This document shows positions 6,850-19,156 of a stretch of DNA of 21,733 nt, one piece after another (the stretch's first letter is position 1; each line of letters begins with the position of its first letter). A program made the translations under genes and the position numbers. The notes beneath the pieces were generated by a model. That model was not told the DNA's origin and ran no database searches. It worked only from the letters and a program-made list of their open reading frames with translations. This stretch comes from Elstera sp043721315 (lineage in GTDB: Bacteria > Pseudomonadota > Alphaproteobacteria > Elsterales > Elsteraceae), in contig JAYSQZ010000055.1 of NCBI GenBank assembly GCA_043721315.1, positions 1 to 21,733 on the forward strand. The letters run 5' to 3'.

Positions 6850-7904
6850 AACTGAACTTCGCCTCCGATAATGTGGCCCCCGTGCCGCAAGAGATTTTGG
6901 AGGCGATTGCAGTCGCCAATCAATCCAGCGCTATGCCTTACGGTGCGGACGACATGACCGCCTTGGCCTTGCGCCGGTTCCGCGAGCTGTTCGAGTGCGA
7001 GCTAACGATGATCGCGGTCGCGACAGGCACTGCTGCCAATGCTTTGGCGCTGGCGTGCATCTGCCCGCCCTGGGGGGAAATCTACTGCCATGCCGACGCC
7101 CACATCACTGAAAGCGAGTGCGGCGCGCCGGAGTTTTTCACCAATGGCGCAAAACTGGTCCATATCCAAGGCGAGCACGGCAAGATCAGGCCCGAAGCCC
7201 TAAGCCGCACGCTCGCAACCACTGCGCCGGGCAATCCGCAGAAAACCCAACCGGCGGCCCTATCGCTCAGTCAAGCCACCGAATGCGGCACGCTGTATCA
7301 GCCGGACGAAATCCGCACCCTCACCGAAATCGCGCACGCTCACGGGCTGAAAGTGCATATGGATGGCGCGCGTTTCGCCAATGCCGTCGCCACGCTGGCA
7401 ACCGCGCCTTCAGAAATCACCTGGGAAGCCGGGGTTGATATTCTCTCCTTCGGTGCGACCAAGAACGGCGCGATGGCGGCGGAAGCCGTGCTGTTTTTCG
7501 ACCCCGACCTTGCCCACGAAGCCGCGTTTCGGCGCAAGCGCGCCGGGCATCTCTTCTCTAAAATGCGCTTTCTGTCCGCTCAACTCGCCGCCAGCCTTGC
7601 CGATGGCCGCTGGTTATCTTGGGCCAATCAGGCGAACCTCATGGCCGAACGGATGGTCTCCGGCCTGCTGCGCGTCCCCGGCACGCGCCTGCTGTATCCG
7701 CGCGAAGTGAACGAAGTGTTCGTGACCGTCCCCCACGGCGTCGCCGATGGGCTAGAGGCGGACGATATCGGCTTCTACCGCTGGGGCGGGCAAGCATCGT
7801 CGGACCTGCGGTTCGTCACCAACTGGGGCACTAAGCCGGAGGATGTGGATTATCTGGTGGACCGGGCGCTTATGCACGCGGCGCGCGGGGGGCGGGGCGC
7901 TTAG
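6846..7904 (+). CDS. ltaE: Low-specificity L-threonine aldolase-like PLP enzyme
   Basis: Cleaves L-threonine or allo-threonine to glycine and acetaldehyde using pyridoxal phosphate in the cytoplasm. The 352-residue length fits the family. Hallmarks in order are FASDNVAPVPQEILEAI (5-21), ATGTAANALAL (59-69), the DAHITESECGA stretch with the ring-stacking His86, KVHMDGARFANA with Asp173 for the PLP nitrogen, and SFGATKNGAMAAEAV with the presumed Schiff-base Lys206. This enzyme has GATK where many members have STSK, a known variation in this bacterial subgroup as I recall. ATG 6846 overlaps the preceding stop. Its TAG (7902-7904) overlaps the stop of the convergent Shedu-like gene (7901-7903) by two bases, so there is no room for a terminator between them. 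Confidence 0.9.
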   Translation: MKLNFASDNVAPVPQEILEAIAVANQSSAMPYGADDMTALALRRFRELFECELTMIAVATGTAANALALACICPPWGEIYCHADAHITESECGAPEFFTNGAKLVHIQGEHGKIRPEALSRTLATTAPGNPQKTQPAALSLSQATECGTLYQPDEIRTLTEIAHAHGLKVHMDGARFANAVATLATAPSEITWEAGVDILSFGATKNGAMAAEAVLFFDPDLAHEAAFRRKRAGHLFSKMRFLSAQLAASLADGRWLSWANQANLMAERMVSGLLRVPGTRLLYPREVNEVFVTVPHGVADGLEADDIGFYRWGGQASSDLRFVTNWGTKPEDVDYLVDRALMHAARGGRGA

Positions 7905-8548
7905 AGCGGGTCTATATGCTTCAAACGACGACGCAGACCGTGGAGAACATCGTCAAAAGTCAGGCAGGTCATTTTATGCGCTCCAAAGCTGACCTGTTTT
8001 GATCGCCAATTGAGGCGTTCTCGACCGCTTTTTTCGTCAAGCTCGGCGCTACGCCCAATAATGAGCATGAAATTTATATGCGGCTTCCGGCATCCAAAAA
8101 CCCTTTGTACGGCATCAGTGTTTGTTTCAGAGGATATGCGCCAAGCCCAATCCACTAACTGAGAAAAACCATGCTCGAACCTTTGGGACCATTTGGGCAA
8201 TCCACCGGAATTTGGCAGTTTTCCAAAAACGCTATGCAATTGTGCATCCTCAAACTCTATTAACGTAAAATCTCCTGCCTCGCCATCGCCAGAAGCTGCG
8301 TCGCAAGAAAAATCACCGAATAAACTCAGCTCCACAGCATACTGATTAGGCACTTCCAAACCACCCAGCAACCCCAGAGCTGTTATCAAATTTTCTTTTA
8401 TTGAGCCACCCTCATCTTCGCCCTTAAAGAATTTTAAAATATCATCTCTTTCTTTTTTATTTCGAGATTCTTTTAGAAATTCTTCAAATTTATTCAAATC
8501 AGATACTAATTTCTTTCTATTAATTTCAATGCTCAATAGTTTCTTCAT
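7901..8548 (-). CDS. Short Shedu-like (DUF4263) nuclease, putative phage defence
   Basis: 215 residues. A lysine-rich helical N-terminus (1-48, EEFLKESRNKKERDDILKF) is followed by a PD-(D/E)xK-like core: FGDFSCDAASGDGEAGDF with Asp83 and Asp93, the strand TLIEFEDA (95-102), then RFEHGFSQLVDWAWRI (123-138) with the conserved Gln130 of the helix, and INFMLIIGR (158-166). This layout fits the DUF4263/Shedu (SduA) immune nuclease family. In the motif strand the usual Lys is Glu (E98-F-E100), so catalysis may differ or use another metal arrangement. The gene is short compared with full Shedu proteins, which carry larger N-terminal sensor regions. It starts 4 bases after the stop of the RelE-like gene. 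Its 5' part is strongly AT-rich, unlike its neighbours, indicating transfer. Confidence 0.68.
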   Translation of the reverse strand: MKKLLSIEINRKKLVSDLNKFEEFLKESRNKKERDDILKFFKGEDEGGSIKENLITALGLLGGLEVPNQYAVELSLFGDFSCDAASGDGEAGDFTLIEFEDAQLHSVFGKLPNSGGLPKWSQRFEHGFSQLVDWAWRISSETNTDAVQRVFGCRKPHINFMLIIGRSAELDEKSGRERLNWRSKQVSFGAHKMTCLTFDDVLHGLRRRLKHIDPL

Positions 8549-8552
8549 AGAT

Positions 8553-8849
8553 TTACACCGCTAATTTTCGCTGAAACGCTTTAATTTGGCTCTTGCGAAG
8601 AATATCAATAATTTCAATCGATTCATTATCTTGAGTTATCAAGACTAGCAAATCATATCCGACTCGCAAGACGTAAGCCGGCTTACCCGTCTCCTCAAAA
8701 TGTGACGGTAATTTCACAAGCTTTTCTGTCCTACGCGGGGTACCAAAATTTTCTGACAGGCTTACCAATGACCGATCTATCGAGCGACGATCAGTCTCGC
8801 TGAGACGCTCATACACTGCGCTCGCCAATGTTTCCCACTGCATATCCAT
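8553..8849 (-). CDS. RelE-like toxin-fold protein, putative
   Basis: 98 residues from ATG 8849 (or 96 from ATG 8843). The frame stays open upstream to 9233, but that part lies antisense to the MFS gene and is rejected. An N-terminal two-helix region (ETLASAVYERLSETDRRSID) is followed by KLVKLPSHF (43-51) and then strands AYVLRVGYDLLVLITQ (58-73) and IEIIDILRKSQIKAF (78-92). This 'yvLRvg.d.rvl...i.iidi.rk..' arrangement is the RelE/ParE fold ending, with Arg85 at the position often catalytic in mRNA interferases. No antitoxin gene is visible upstream. The only tightly linked gene is the Shedu-like nuclease 4 bases downstream, so the pair is probably one transcript. Ribosome binding sites are poor, consistent with low expression. 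It could instead be a host-inhibiting ParE/HigB relative. Confidence 0.58.
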   Translation of the reverse strand: MDMQWETLASAVYERLSETDRRSIDRSLVSLSENFGTPRRTEKLVKLPSHFEETGKPAYVLRVGYDLLVLITQDNESIEIIDILRKSQIKAFQRKLAV

Positions 8850-8955
8850 GATTAAGATAATAGCTATGAGCAGACACAAGTACAAGGTCTTGCCGCACGC
8901 CTCCCGTGCCGGAAAACCACTTGTCCCGCCGCGTTTAACCCCGCTAACTGGTTGC

Positions 8956-10182
8956 ATGGATAACCAATCGCCTGCCACGGTCGCGGCAACACCGAAGCCC
9001 CTGCCCTTTCCGCTGCTCGCCGCCGTGCTCGGCCTGATGTCGATGTTCGGGGCGATTTCCATTGATATGTATCTTCCGGCCCTGCCCGCGCTGGAGGCGG
9101 CGTTGCAGACCGATCCGGCATCGGTGCAAATGACGCTCGGCGGGTTTCTGCTGGGGTTCGGTTTCGCGCAACTGCTCTTCGGGCCGCTGTCCGATTCCAT
9201 TGGGCGGCGGCGCGTGATGATTAGCGGGATCATGCTTTATGTCATCGGCAGCCTGCTGTGCGCGATGGCGGAGACGGCGACGGACCTGATTCTGGCGCGG
9301 GTTCTGCAAGGGCTGGGGGCGTCTGCCGGGCCAGTAATGGCGCGGGCGATGGTACGCGACCTATTCGCCCGCGACGAATCTGCCAAAATATATTCGATTC
9401 TGATGCTGCTGATGGGAGCGGCACCCATGATTGCGCCGGTGGCGGGTGGGCAGTTGCTGGTCTATTTCGATTGGCGGGCGATTTTCTGGGCACTCACAGC
9501 GTTCGGTCTGCTCTGCCTTGCGGTGGCGGTGCTGCTCGCCCCGGAAACCCTACCCCGAACGCGGCGTAGCGCCGGATCAATCCGCACCGCCCTGCACCAT
9601 TACCGCGATTTGCTACGCTCCCGCACCTTCCTGGGTTACGCGCTAACGCTCGGTTTTCTGTATGCCGCGATGTTCACCTATATCGCCGGAACACCCCATG
9701 TTTACATCACAGTGATGGGCGTGAGCGCGCAGGATTTCGGCTATTTGTTCGGCGTCAATGTGGTGGGGATGATGGCGCTCTCGGCGCTGAACAGCCGGAT
9801 CGTTACTCGCGTCGGCTCGGATCGGATGCTGGGCTATGGGCTGCTATTGTCCTTGTTTGGGGCCGTGCTGCTGCTGATCACCGCGCTCGGCGGCTTCTTC
9901 GGCCTTGCCGGAATTGCGGTGCCGCTGTTCATTTTGCTGGCCTCCTTGGGAATGATCGGCGCGAACGGCACTGCCGGGGCGCTGGCCGCTTTTCCAACGA
10001 TGGCCGGGGCCGCCTCGGCTTTAGGGGGGGTGTTGCCCTTCGTGGTCGGCACCGGCGCGGGCTTTGTGCTCGGGCTGTTTCACGATCCCTCCCCTCGGCC
10101 TATGGCCATCATCATCGTCACGCTGGTGATTTTGGGCTTTCTCACCCATCGCCTTTTGGTGGTGAACACCAAAGCGCGTTAG
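8956..10182 (+). CDS. Bcr/CflA-type multidrug efflux MFS transporter
   Basis: Proton-driven exporter of the major facilitator superfamily (DHA1, Bcr/CflA group) in the inner membrane, 408 residues. Twelve hydrophobic segments are readable. TM1 has LGLMSMFGAISIDMYLPALP, the characteristic Bcr start with the membrane Asp. The motif A loop GPLSDSIGRRRVM lies between TM2 and TM3. LARVLQGLGASAGPVMARAM follows in TM4, and GAAPMIAPVAGGQLL in TM5. A central cytoplasmic loop (LPRTRRSAGSIRTALHHYRD) separates the halves. The frame extends upstream to ATG 8866 and ATG 8848. I prefer ATG 8956 (MDNQSP) because the extra residues are charged and atypical and the upstream ATG overlaps the RelE-like gene, but no clear ribosome binding site supports any of them. 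Likely substrates such as bicyclomycin or sulfonamides are only family knowledge. Confidence 0.88.
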   Translation: MDNQSPATVAATPKPLPFPLLAAVLGLMSMFGAISIDMYLPALPALEAALQTDPASVQMTLGGFLLGFGFAQLLFGPLSDSIGRRRVMISGIMLYVIGSLLCAMAETATDLILARVLQGLGASAGPVMARAMVRDLFARDESAKIYSILMLLMGAAPMIAPVAGGQLLVYFDWRAIFWALTAFGLLCLAVAVLLAPETLPRTRRSAGSIRTALHHYRDLLRSRTFLGYALTLGFLYAAMFTYIAGTPHVYITVMGVSAQDFGYLFGVNVVGMMALSALNSRIVTRVGSDRMLGYGLLLSLFGAVLLLITALGGFFGLAGIAVPLFILLASLGMIGANGTAGALAAFPTMAGAASALGGVLPFVVGTGAGFVLGLFHDPSPRPMAIIIVTLVILGFLTHRLLVVNTKAR

Positions 10183-10195
10183 CCCGCCCATAAGA

Positions 10196-10227
10196 AAACC
10201 CCCGGCAGCGCAGGCTACCGGGGGTTT
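10196..10227. terminator. Strong bidirectional terminator between MFS gene and rpoC
   Basis: Arms at 10196-10209 and 10214-10227 form a 14-bp stem with one A/C mismatch and a GCAG loop. A-run and T-run flanks give a T-tract on either strand (TTTCTGTTT on plus, TTTTCTT on minus). It lies 13 bases after the MFS stop and about 20 bases after the end of rpoC, ending the long ribosomal/RNA polymerase operon. Confidence 0.92.
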
Positions 10228-10248
10228 CTGTTTAGGCTCTATCCACGC

Positions 10249-14556
<4,308 letters not shown>

Positions 14557-14600
14557 GTCTTACTCCTGCCAACCCTCAGGCCAGCCTGTTAGAAGACTAG

Positions 14601-14645
14601 AGCAAATCCCGAGCGGATGATCTCATCCGCGACGACGTATTTGCT
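14601..14645. repeat. Palindromic element A in the rpoB-rpoC gap
   Basis: An outer stem AGCAAAT (14601-14607) and ATTTGCT (14639-14645) encloses a perfect inner palindrome GCGGATGA (14613-14620) and TCATCCGC (14623-14630). The nested, symmetrical build is like dispersed palindromic intergenic elements of alphaproteobacteria. It is followed by element B, whose left boundary is similar (AGACTAGAGC before A, AGACCAGAGC at B). Confidence 0.7.
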
Positions 14646-14656
14646 TTAAGAATAAA

Positions 14657-14704
14657 GACCAGAGCGTTTAACGCGAACTCGCGTGAGCGAAAAATGCTCT
14701 GGTC
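14657..14704. repeat. Palindromic element B in the rpoB-rpoC gap
   Basis: GACCAGAGC (14657-14665) pairs with GCTCTGGTC (14696-14704), and inside it ACGCG (14671-14675) pairs with CGCGT (14680-14684), giving a two-tier hairpin 36 bases after the rpoB stop in the transcript. No T-tract follows, so it should not stop transcription into rpoC. It could serve as an RNase III-type cleavage site or be a dispersed repeat copy. Confidence 0.7.
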
Positions 14705-14739
14705 CTTGTAAAGTCCGAGACGCCGAAAGAACCGCGCGA

Positions 14740-17700
14740 CTAAGCGCGGTTTTCCAGTTCCACATTCAAGCACAGCGACCGCAGTTCCTTCACAAGCACG
14801 TTGAAGGACTCAGGGATACCAGCCTCGAAGTTATCATCGCCGCGCACAATGGCTTCGTACACTTTGGTACGGCCCGACACGTCATCCGACTTCACGGTCA
14901 GCATTTCCTGGAGCGTATAGGCCGCGCCATAGGCTTCCAGCGCCCACACTTCCATTTCCCCGAAGCGCTGGCCCCCGAACTGCGCCTTACCGCCCAGCGG
15001 CTGCTGGGTAACAAGGCTGTAGGGGCCAATAGAACGCGCATGGATCTTGTCATCGACCAAGTGATGCAGCTTCAACATATAGATGTAGCCAACGGTCACG
15101 GAACGGTCGAAAGGCTCGCCCGTCCGGCCATCCACGAGGGTCATCTGACCCGAGCGGTGAATACCGGCCTTTTCGAGCATGTGAACGATATCTTCTTCCC
15201 GCGCCCCATCGAAAACTGGAGTGGCGAAGGGAATGCCGCGCGTAAGGTTCTGCGCCAACTCCAAGGTTTCACCTTCGTCGAGGTCGGCAATATCTTCGCC
15301 ATAGACCTTATCGCCGTAGATGTCCTTGAAGTAGGCGTGCAACGGACCCGTATCGTGCTTGCCGTCGCGGCGGAAGGTATCCATCAGGTCTTTGATCTGA
15401 CGGCCCAAACCGGCAGAAGCCCAACCCAGATGGGTGTCCAGAATCTGCCCGACGTTCATGCGGCTCGGCACACCCAGCGGGTTCAAAACGATATCGACCG
15501 CCGTGCCATCTTCGAGATAAGGCATATCTTCGACGGGCGTAATGCGACTGATAACCCCTTTATTGCCGTGACGACCGGCCATTTTATCGCCCGGTTGCAG
15601 CTTGCGCTTCACCGCGACGAACACCTTGACCATTTTCATCACGCCCGGCGGCAATTCGTCGCCGCGCTGGAGCTTTTCAACCTTGTTTTCAAAGCGCTTG
15701 TTGAGGCGATCAATGGAGGCATCCATCTGCTTCTTCAAGGCTTCGAGATCGTCCATCACCCCATCGTCGGACACGGCGATTTGGCGCCACTGACCCGGCG
15801 TGAGAGCGCTTAGGGTTTCAGTATCGACGGGCGCACCCGCCTTTACACCGCGCGGACCCGACGCAATGGTTTGACCCAGCAGCAGTTCCTTCAAACGGCC
15901 ATTGAAGCTGCGCTCCAGAATGGCGCGTTCGTCGTCGCGATCCTTAGCAAGGCGTTCGATTTCCTGGCGTTCAATCGCAATCGCCCGCTCGTCCTTATCG
16001 ACACCCCGGCGGGAGAAGACGCGGACTTCAACGATAGTCCCCGTAACGCCCGGCGGTACGCGCAGAGACGTATCGCGCACGTCCGAGGCTTTTTCGCCGA
16101 AAATGGCGCGCAGCAGCTTTTCTTCCGGCGTCATCGGCGACTCGCCCTTCGGCGTCACCTTGCCCACCAGAATATCGCCTGCCTTCACTTCGGCCCCGAT
16201 ATACACGATCCCAGCTTCGTCCAGGTTTTTCAGCGCTTCTTCCCCAACATTGGGAATATCGCGGGTGATATCTTCTTGACCGAGCTTGGTATCGCGCGCC
16301 ATCACCTCGAACTCTTCAATGTGGATCGACGTAAACACGTCTTCCGACACGATACGCTCGGAGATCAGGATCGAATCTTCAAAGTTGTAGCCGTTCCAGG
16401 GCATGAACGCGACGAGCACGTTGCGCCCCAGCGCCAGTTCCCCAAGCTCCGTAGAAGGACCATCGGCAATAATATCGCCCGCATCAACAATATCGCCCAC
16501 CTTCACCAGCGGACGCTGATTGATGCAGGTATTTTGGTTGGAGCGTTGGAACTTCAGCAGGTTGTAAATATCCACGGCCGACGACGATGCATCGGTCGCG
16601 TCCGTCACTCGGATCACAATACGGGTTGCATCTATTTGATCGACCACACCGCCGCGTTTCGCCGAAATCGCCACGCCCGAATCGCGCGCCACGGTCGCTT
16701 CCATGCCGGTGCCGACCAGCGGCGCTTCGGCCTGGATGAGCGGCACGGCCTGACGTTGCATGTTCGACCCCATGAGGGCACGGTTTGCATCATCGTTTTC
16801 AAGGAAGGGAATGAGGGCTGCCGCCACCGACACTAACTGCTTCGGCGACACGTCGATAAGGTCGATATCGACCGGGCGGGCCACGATATATTCACCGCCC
16901 TGACGGCTCGGCACTAACTCGTTGACGAAACGCATACTGGAATCGAGTTCCGCATTCGCCTCTGCAATCGTGTAGCGGCCTTCTTCCATCGCCGACAAAT
17001 AGACGACATCGCTGGAGACGATCCCGTCTTTGACCTTGCGATAGGGGCTTTCAATAAAGCCATATTGGTTCACCCGCGCGTAGGTCGCGAGCGAGTTGAT
17101 CAAGCCGATATTCGGGCCTTCCGGCGTTTCAATCGGGCAAATACGGCCATAATGCGTCGGATGCACGTCGCGGACTTCAAAGCCTGCGCGTTCGCGCGTC
17201 AGACCGCCCGGCCCAAGCGCCGACAAGCGACGCTTGTGGGTGATTTCCGACAGCGGGTTGGTCTGATCCATGAACTGACTAAGCTGCGACGAACCAAAAA
17301 ACTCGCGCACTGCCGCCGCTGCCGGTTTAGCGTTGATCAAATCATGCGGCATAACCGTGTCGATTTCGACCGAGGACATGCGCTCCCGAATAGCGCGTTC
17401 CATCCGCAACAGGCCGAGACGATATTGATTTTCCATCAACTCGCCGACTGACCGGACGCGGCGATTGCCGAGATGATCAATATCGTCGATTTCGCCGCGA
17501 CCGTCTTTCAGATCGCAGAGCAGCTTAACAATAGCGAGCACATCATACTTGCGGAGCACGCGCATCGTATCCGGCACATCTAGGCCCAAACGCGCGTTCA
17601 TCTTCACGCGGCCCACCGCCGACAAATCATAGCGTTCCGAGTCGAAAAACAGATCGCCGAACAGCTTTTCTGCCGTCTCCAAGGTTGGCGGCTCGCCGGG

Positions 17701-18912
17701 GCGCATAACGCGGTAAATGTCGATCAGCGCATCTTCACGGGTCTTATTCCGGTCCACGGCCAGCGTGTTGCGGATATACGGACCCACATTGATGTGGTCG
17801 ATATTCAGCGTCGGCAGCTCATGGACATTTACATCGGCCAGGGTTTCGAGGAGCTGTTCGCTGACCTCCTCCCCCGCTTCGACGTAAATTTCACCCGTCA
17901 CCTCGTTAATGATATCGGCGGCAACATAACGCCCAACCAGATCTTCAGTCGGCACGATAACGGCTTCAAGACCTTCAGCCGCCAACTTATTGGCGAGACG
18001 CGGCGTAATCTTGGTTTCTTTCGGCAGGCGTACTTCGCCGGTCGTGGCATCAACCAAGTCATAGGCTAGCTTCATGCCCTTGAACTGTTCGGGGCGGAAC
18101 GGCATTTTCCAACCGCCGGACGCGCGCTCGAACGGCAGCGTTTCGTAGAAATGCTGAAGAATTTCTTCCGCAGGCATCCCTGTCGCCTCGAACGGGGCCA
18201 AGGTGCCGCCATCTTCCGCGCGCTTAACGCGCAGCTCTGCCGTCATCGCCGAATCGAGCGCCAGCATAAGCGTGGTGGCGGGCAGCTTGCGGCGGCGATC
18301 AATGCGAACATACACGATGTCTTTCGCGTCGAACTCGAAATCCAGCCACGAGCCGCGATACGGAATAACGCGCGCTGCGAACAGATATTTCCCGGACGAA
18401 TGGGTTTTACCACGATCATGATCGAAGAAAACGCCCGGCGAACGGTGCATCTGGCTAACGATCACGCGCTCGGTGCCGTTAATGATGAACGTCCCGTTGC
18501 CGGTCATCAGGGGCATATCGCCCATATAAACTTCTTGTTCTTTAATGTCGCGGATCGACCGGGCACCCGTGTCCTCGTCGATATCCCACACGACCAGACG
18601 GAGCGTTACCTTCAGCGGTGCGGCAAAGGTAATGCCCCGCTGTTGGCACTCTTCAACGTCGTATTTTGGCTCTTCCAGTTCGTATTTTACGAACTCAAGC
18701 TGCGAGCGCTCGGAGAAATCCTTAATCGGAAATACCGACCGGAACACTTCTTGTAGCCCAACTGGGGCGCGCTGTTCCGGCGCAACGTTCATTTGCAGGA
18801 AATGATCGTAGGAGCTTTTTTGCACCTCGATCAGATTCGGCATTTGTGTCACTTCCGGGATACGCCCGAAGCTCTTCCGAACCCGCTTCCGACCCGTGAA
18901 CGACTTCGCCAT
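14740..18912 (-). CDS. rpoB: DNA-directed RNA polymerase subunit beta
   Basis: Second-largest core subunit, 1390 residues, the normal alphaproteobacterial length. The rifampicin-binding region (SSQLSQFMDQTNPLSE, then HKRRLSALGPGG) has wild-type residues at the main resistance positions: Asp549, His559 and Ser564, equivalent to E. coli 516, 526 and 531. The Thr in QTNP where E. coli has Asn is an ordinary variation. Active-site lysines Lys1110 and Lys1118 lie in GDKMAGRHGNKGVIS (E. coli Lys1065 and Lys1073). The C-terminal SIGPYSLVTQQPLGGKAQFG and FGEMEVWALEAYGAAYTLQE complete the subunit. The start at 18912 has GAGGGG five bases upstream. It follows rplL after a 244-bp gap with several hairpins, where attenuation or RNA processing would set the polymerase to L7/L12 ratio. 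Confidence 0.99.
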   Translation of the reverse strand: MAKSFTGRKRVRKSFGRIPEVTQMPNLIEVQKSSYDHFLQMNVAPEQRAPVGLQEVFRSVFPIKDFSERSQLEFVKYELEEPKYDVEECQQRGITFAAPLKVTLRLVVWDIDEDTGARSIRDIKEQEVYMGDMPLMTGNGTFIINGTERVIVSQMHRSPGVFFDHDRGKTHSSGKYLFAARVIPYRGSWLDFEFDAKDIVYVRIDRRRKLPATTLMLALDSAMTAELRVKRAEDGGTLAPFEATGMPAEEILQHFYETLPFERASGGWKMPFRPEQFKGMKLAYDLVDATTGEVRLPKETKITPRLANKLAAEGLEAVIVPTEDLVGRYVAADIINEVTGEIYVEAGEEVSEQLLETLADVNVHELPTLNIDHINVGPYIRNTLAVDRNKTREDALIDIYRVMRPGEPPTLETAEKLFGDLFFDSERYDLSAVGRVKMNARLGLDVPDTMRVLRKYDVLAIVKLLCDLKDGRGEIDDIDHLGNRRVRSVGELMENQYRLGLLRMERAIRERMSSVEIDTVMPHDLINAKPAAAAVREFFGSSQLSQFMDQTNPLSEITHKRRLSALGPGGLTRERAGFEVRDVHPTHYGRICPIETPEGPNIGLINSLATYARVNQYGFIESPYRKVKDGIVSSDVVYLSAMEEGRYTIAEANAELDSSMRFVNELVPSRQGGEYIVARPVDIDLIDVSPKQLVSVAAALIPFLENDDANRALMGSNMQRQAVPLIQAEAPLVGTGMEATVARDSGVAISAKRGGVVDQIDATRIVIRVTDATDASSSAVDIYNLLKFQRSNQNTCINQRPLVKVGDIVDAGDIIADGPSTELGELALGRNVLVAFMPWNGYNFEDSILISERIVSEDVFTSIHIEEFEVMARDTKLGQEDITRDIPNVGEEALKNLDEAGIVYIGAEVKAGDILVGKVTPKGESPMTPEEKLLRAIFGEKASDVRDTSLRVPPGVTGTIVEVRVFSRRGVDKDERAIAIERQEIERLAKDRDDERAILERSFNGRLKELLLGQTIASGPRGVKAGAPVDTETLSALTPGQWRQIAVSDDGVMDDLEALKKQMDASIDRLNKRFENKVEKLQRGDELPPGVMKMVKVFVAVKRKLQPGDKMAGRHGNKGVISRITPVEDMPYLEDGTAVDIVLNPLGVPSRMNVGQILDTHLGWASAGLGRQIKDLMDTFRRDGKHDTGPLHAYFKDIYGDKVYGEDIADLDEGETLELAQNLTRGIPFATPVFDGAREEDIVHMLEKAGIHRSGQMTLVDGRTGEPFDRSVTVGYIYMLKLHHLVDDKIHARSIGPYSLVTQQPLGGKAQFGGQRFGEMEVWALEAYGAAYTLQEMLTVKSDDVSGRTKVYEAIVRGDDNFEAGIPESFNVLVKELRSLCLNVELENRA

Positions 18913-18956
18913 TGCTGCCCCTCAATCGACTATGTTCCGCCGCCGCGCCCGGAACC

Positions 18957-19109
18957 AGAGCCTCGCGTGGCTCTCGATTCTTCCGCAAACGGGAACAGGC
19001 CCGTGCTGCACCGGATACTCCGGCGCCCCGCAGGCCCGCTCTACAGTACGCACCCTCTACCGCTCTGGCGGGGAGTATGGGGCGCTCACGCGAACGCATC
19101 CATACTCCC
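18957..19109 (-). promoter_or_regulatory. Hairpin cluster in the rplL-rpoB gap (processing or attenuation region)
   Basis: In the transcript the first and largest hairpin is GGGAGTATGG (19109-19100) with CCATACTCCC (19080-19071), a 10-bp stem closing a 19-base loop that holds TCGCGTGAGCG. Later come CCGGA/TCCGG (19023-19011) and AGAGCC/GGCTCT (18974-18957), the last 45 bases before the rpoB start codon. None has a T-tract. In E. coli the rplL-rpoB gap carries a partial terminator and an RNase III site; a comparable role is inferred here from position only. Confidence 0.5.
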
Positions 19110-19156
19110 GAAAAGCCGAGCAGCTTTGCCCTTGCAGCCCGAAAGCTACAAGCAGC

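Noticed and set aside
8850..8955. Possible small antitoxin or tRNA between the RelE-like and MFS genes
   Set aside because: No tRNA fold was found, and no convincing short frame with a ribosome binding site apart from the MFS N-terminal extension.
8553..9233. Long version (226 codons) of the RelE-like gene
   Set aside because: The extra 128 N-terminal residues are antisense to the MFS gene and of low complexity. The family-like protein begins at 8849.
15871..16836. Plus-strand frame of 321 codons
   Set aside because: Antisense shadow of rpoB; the same argument applies.
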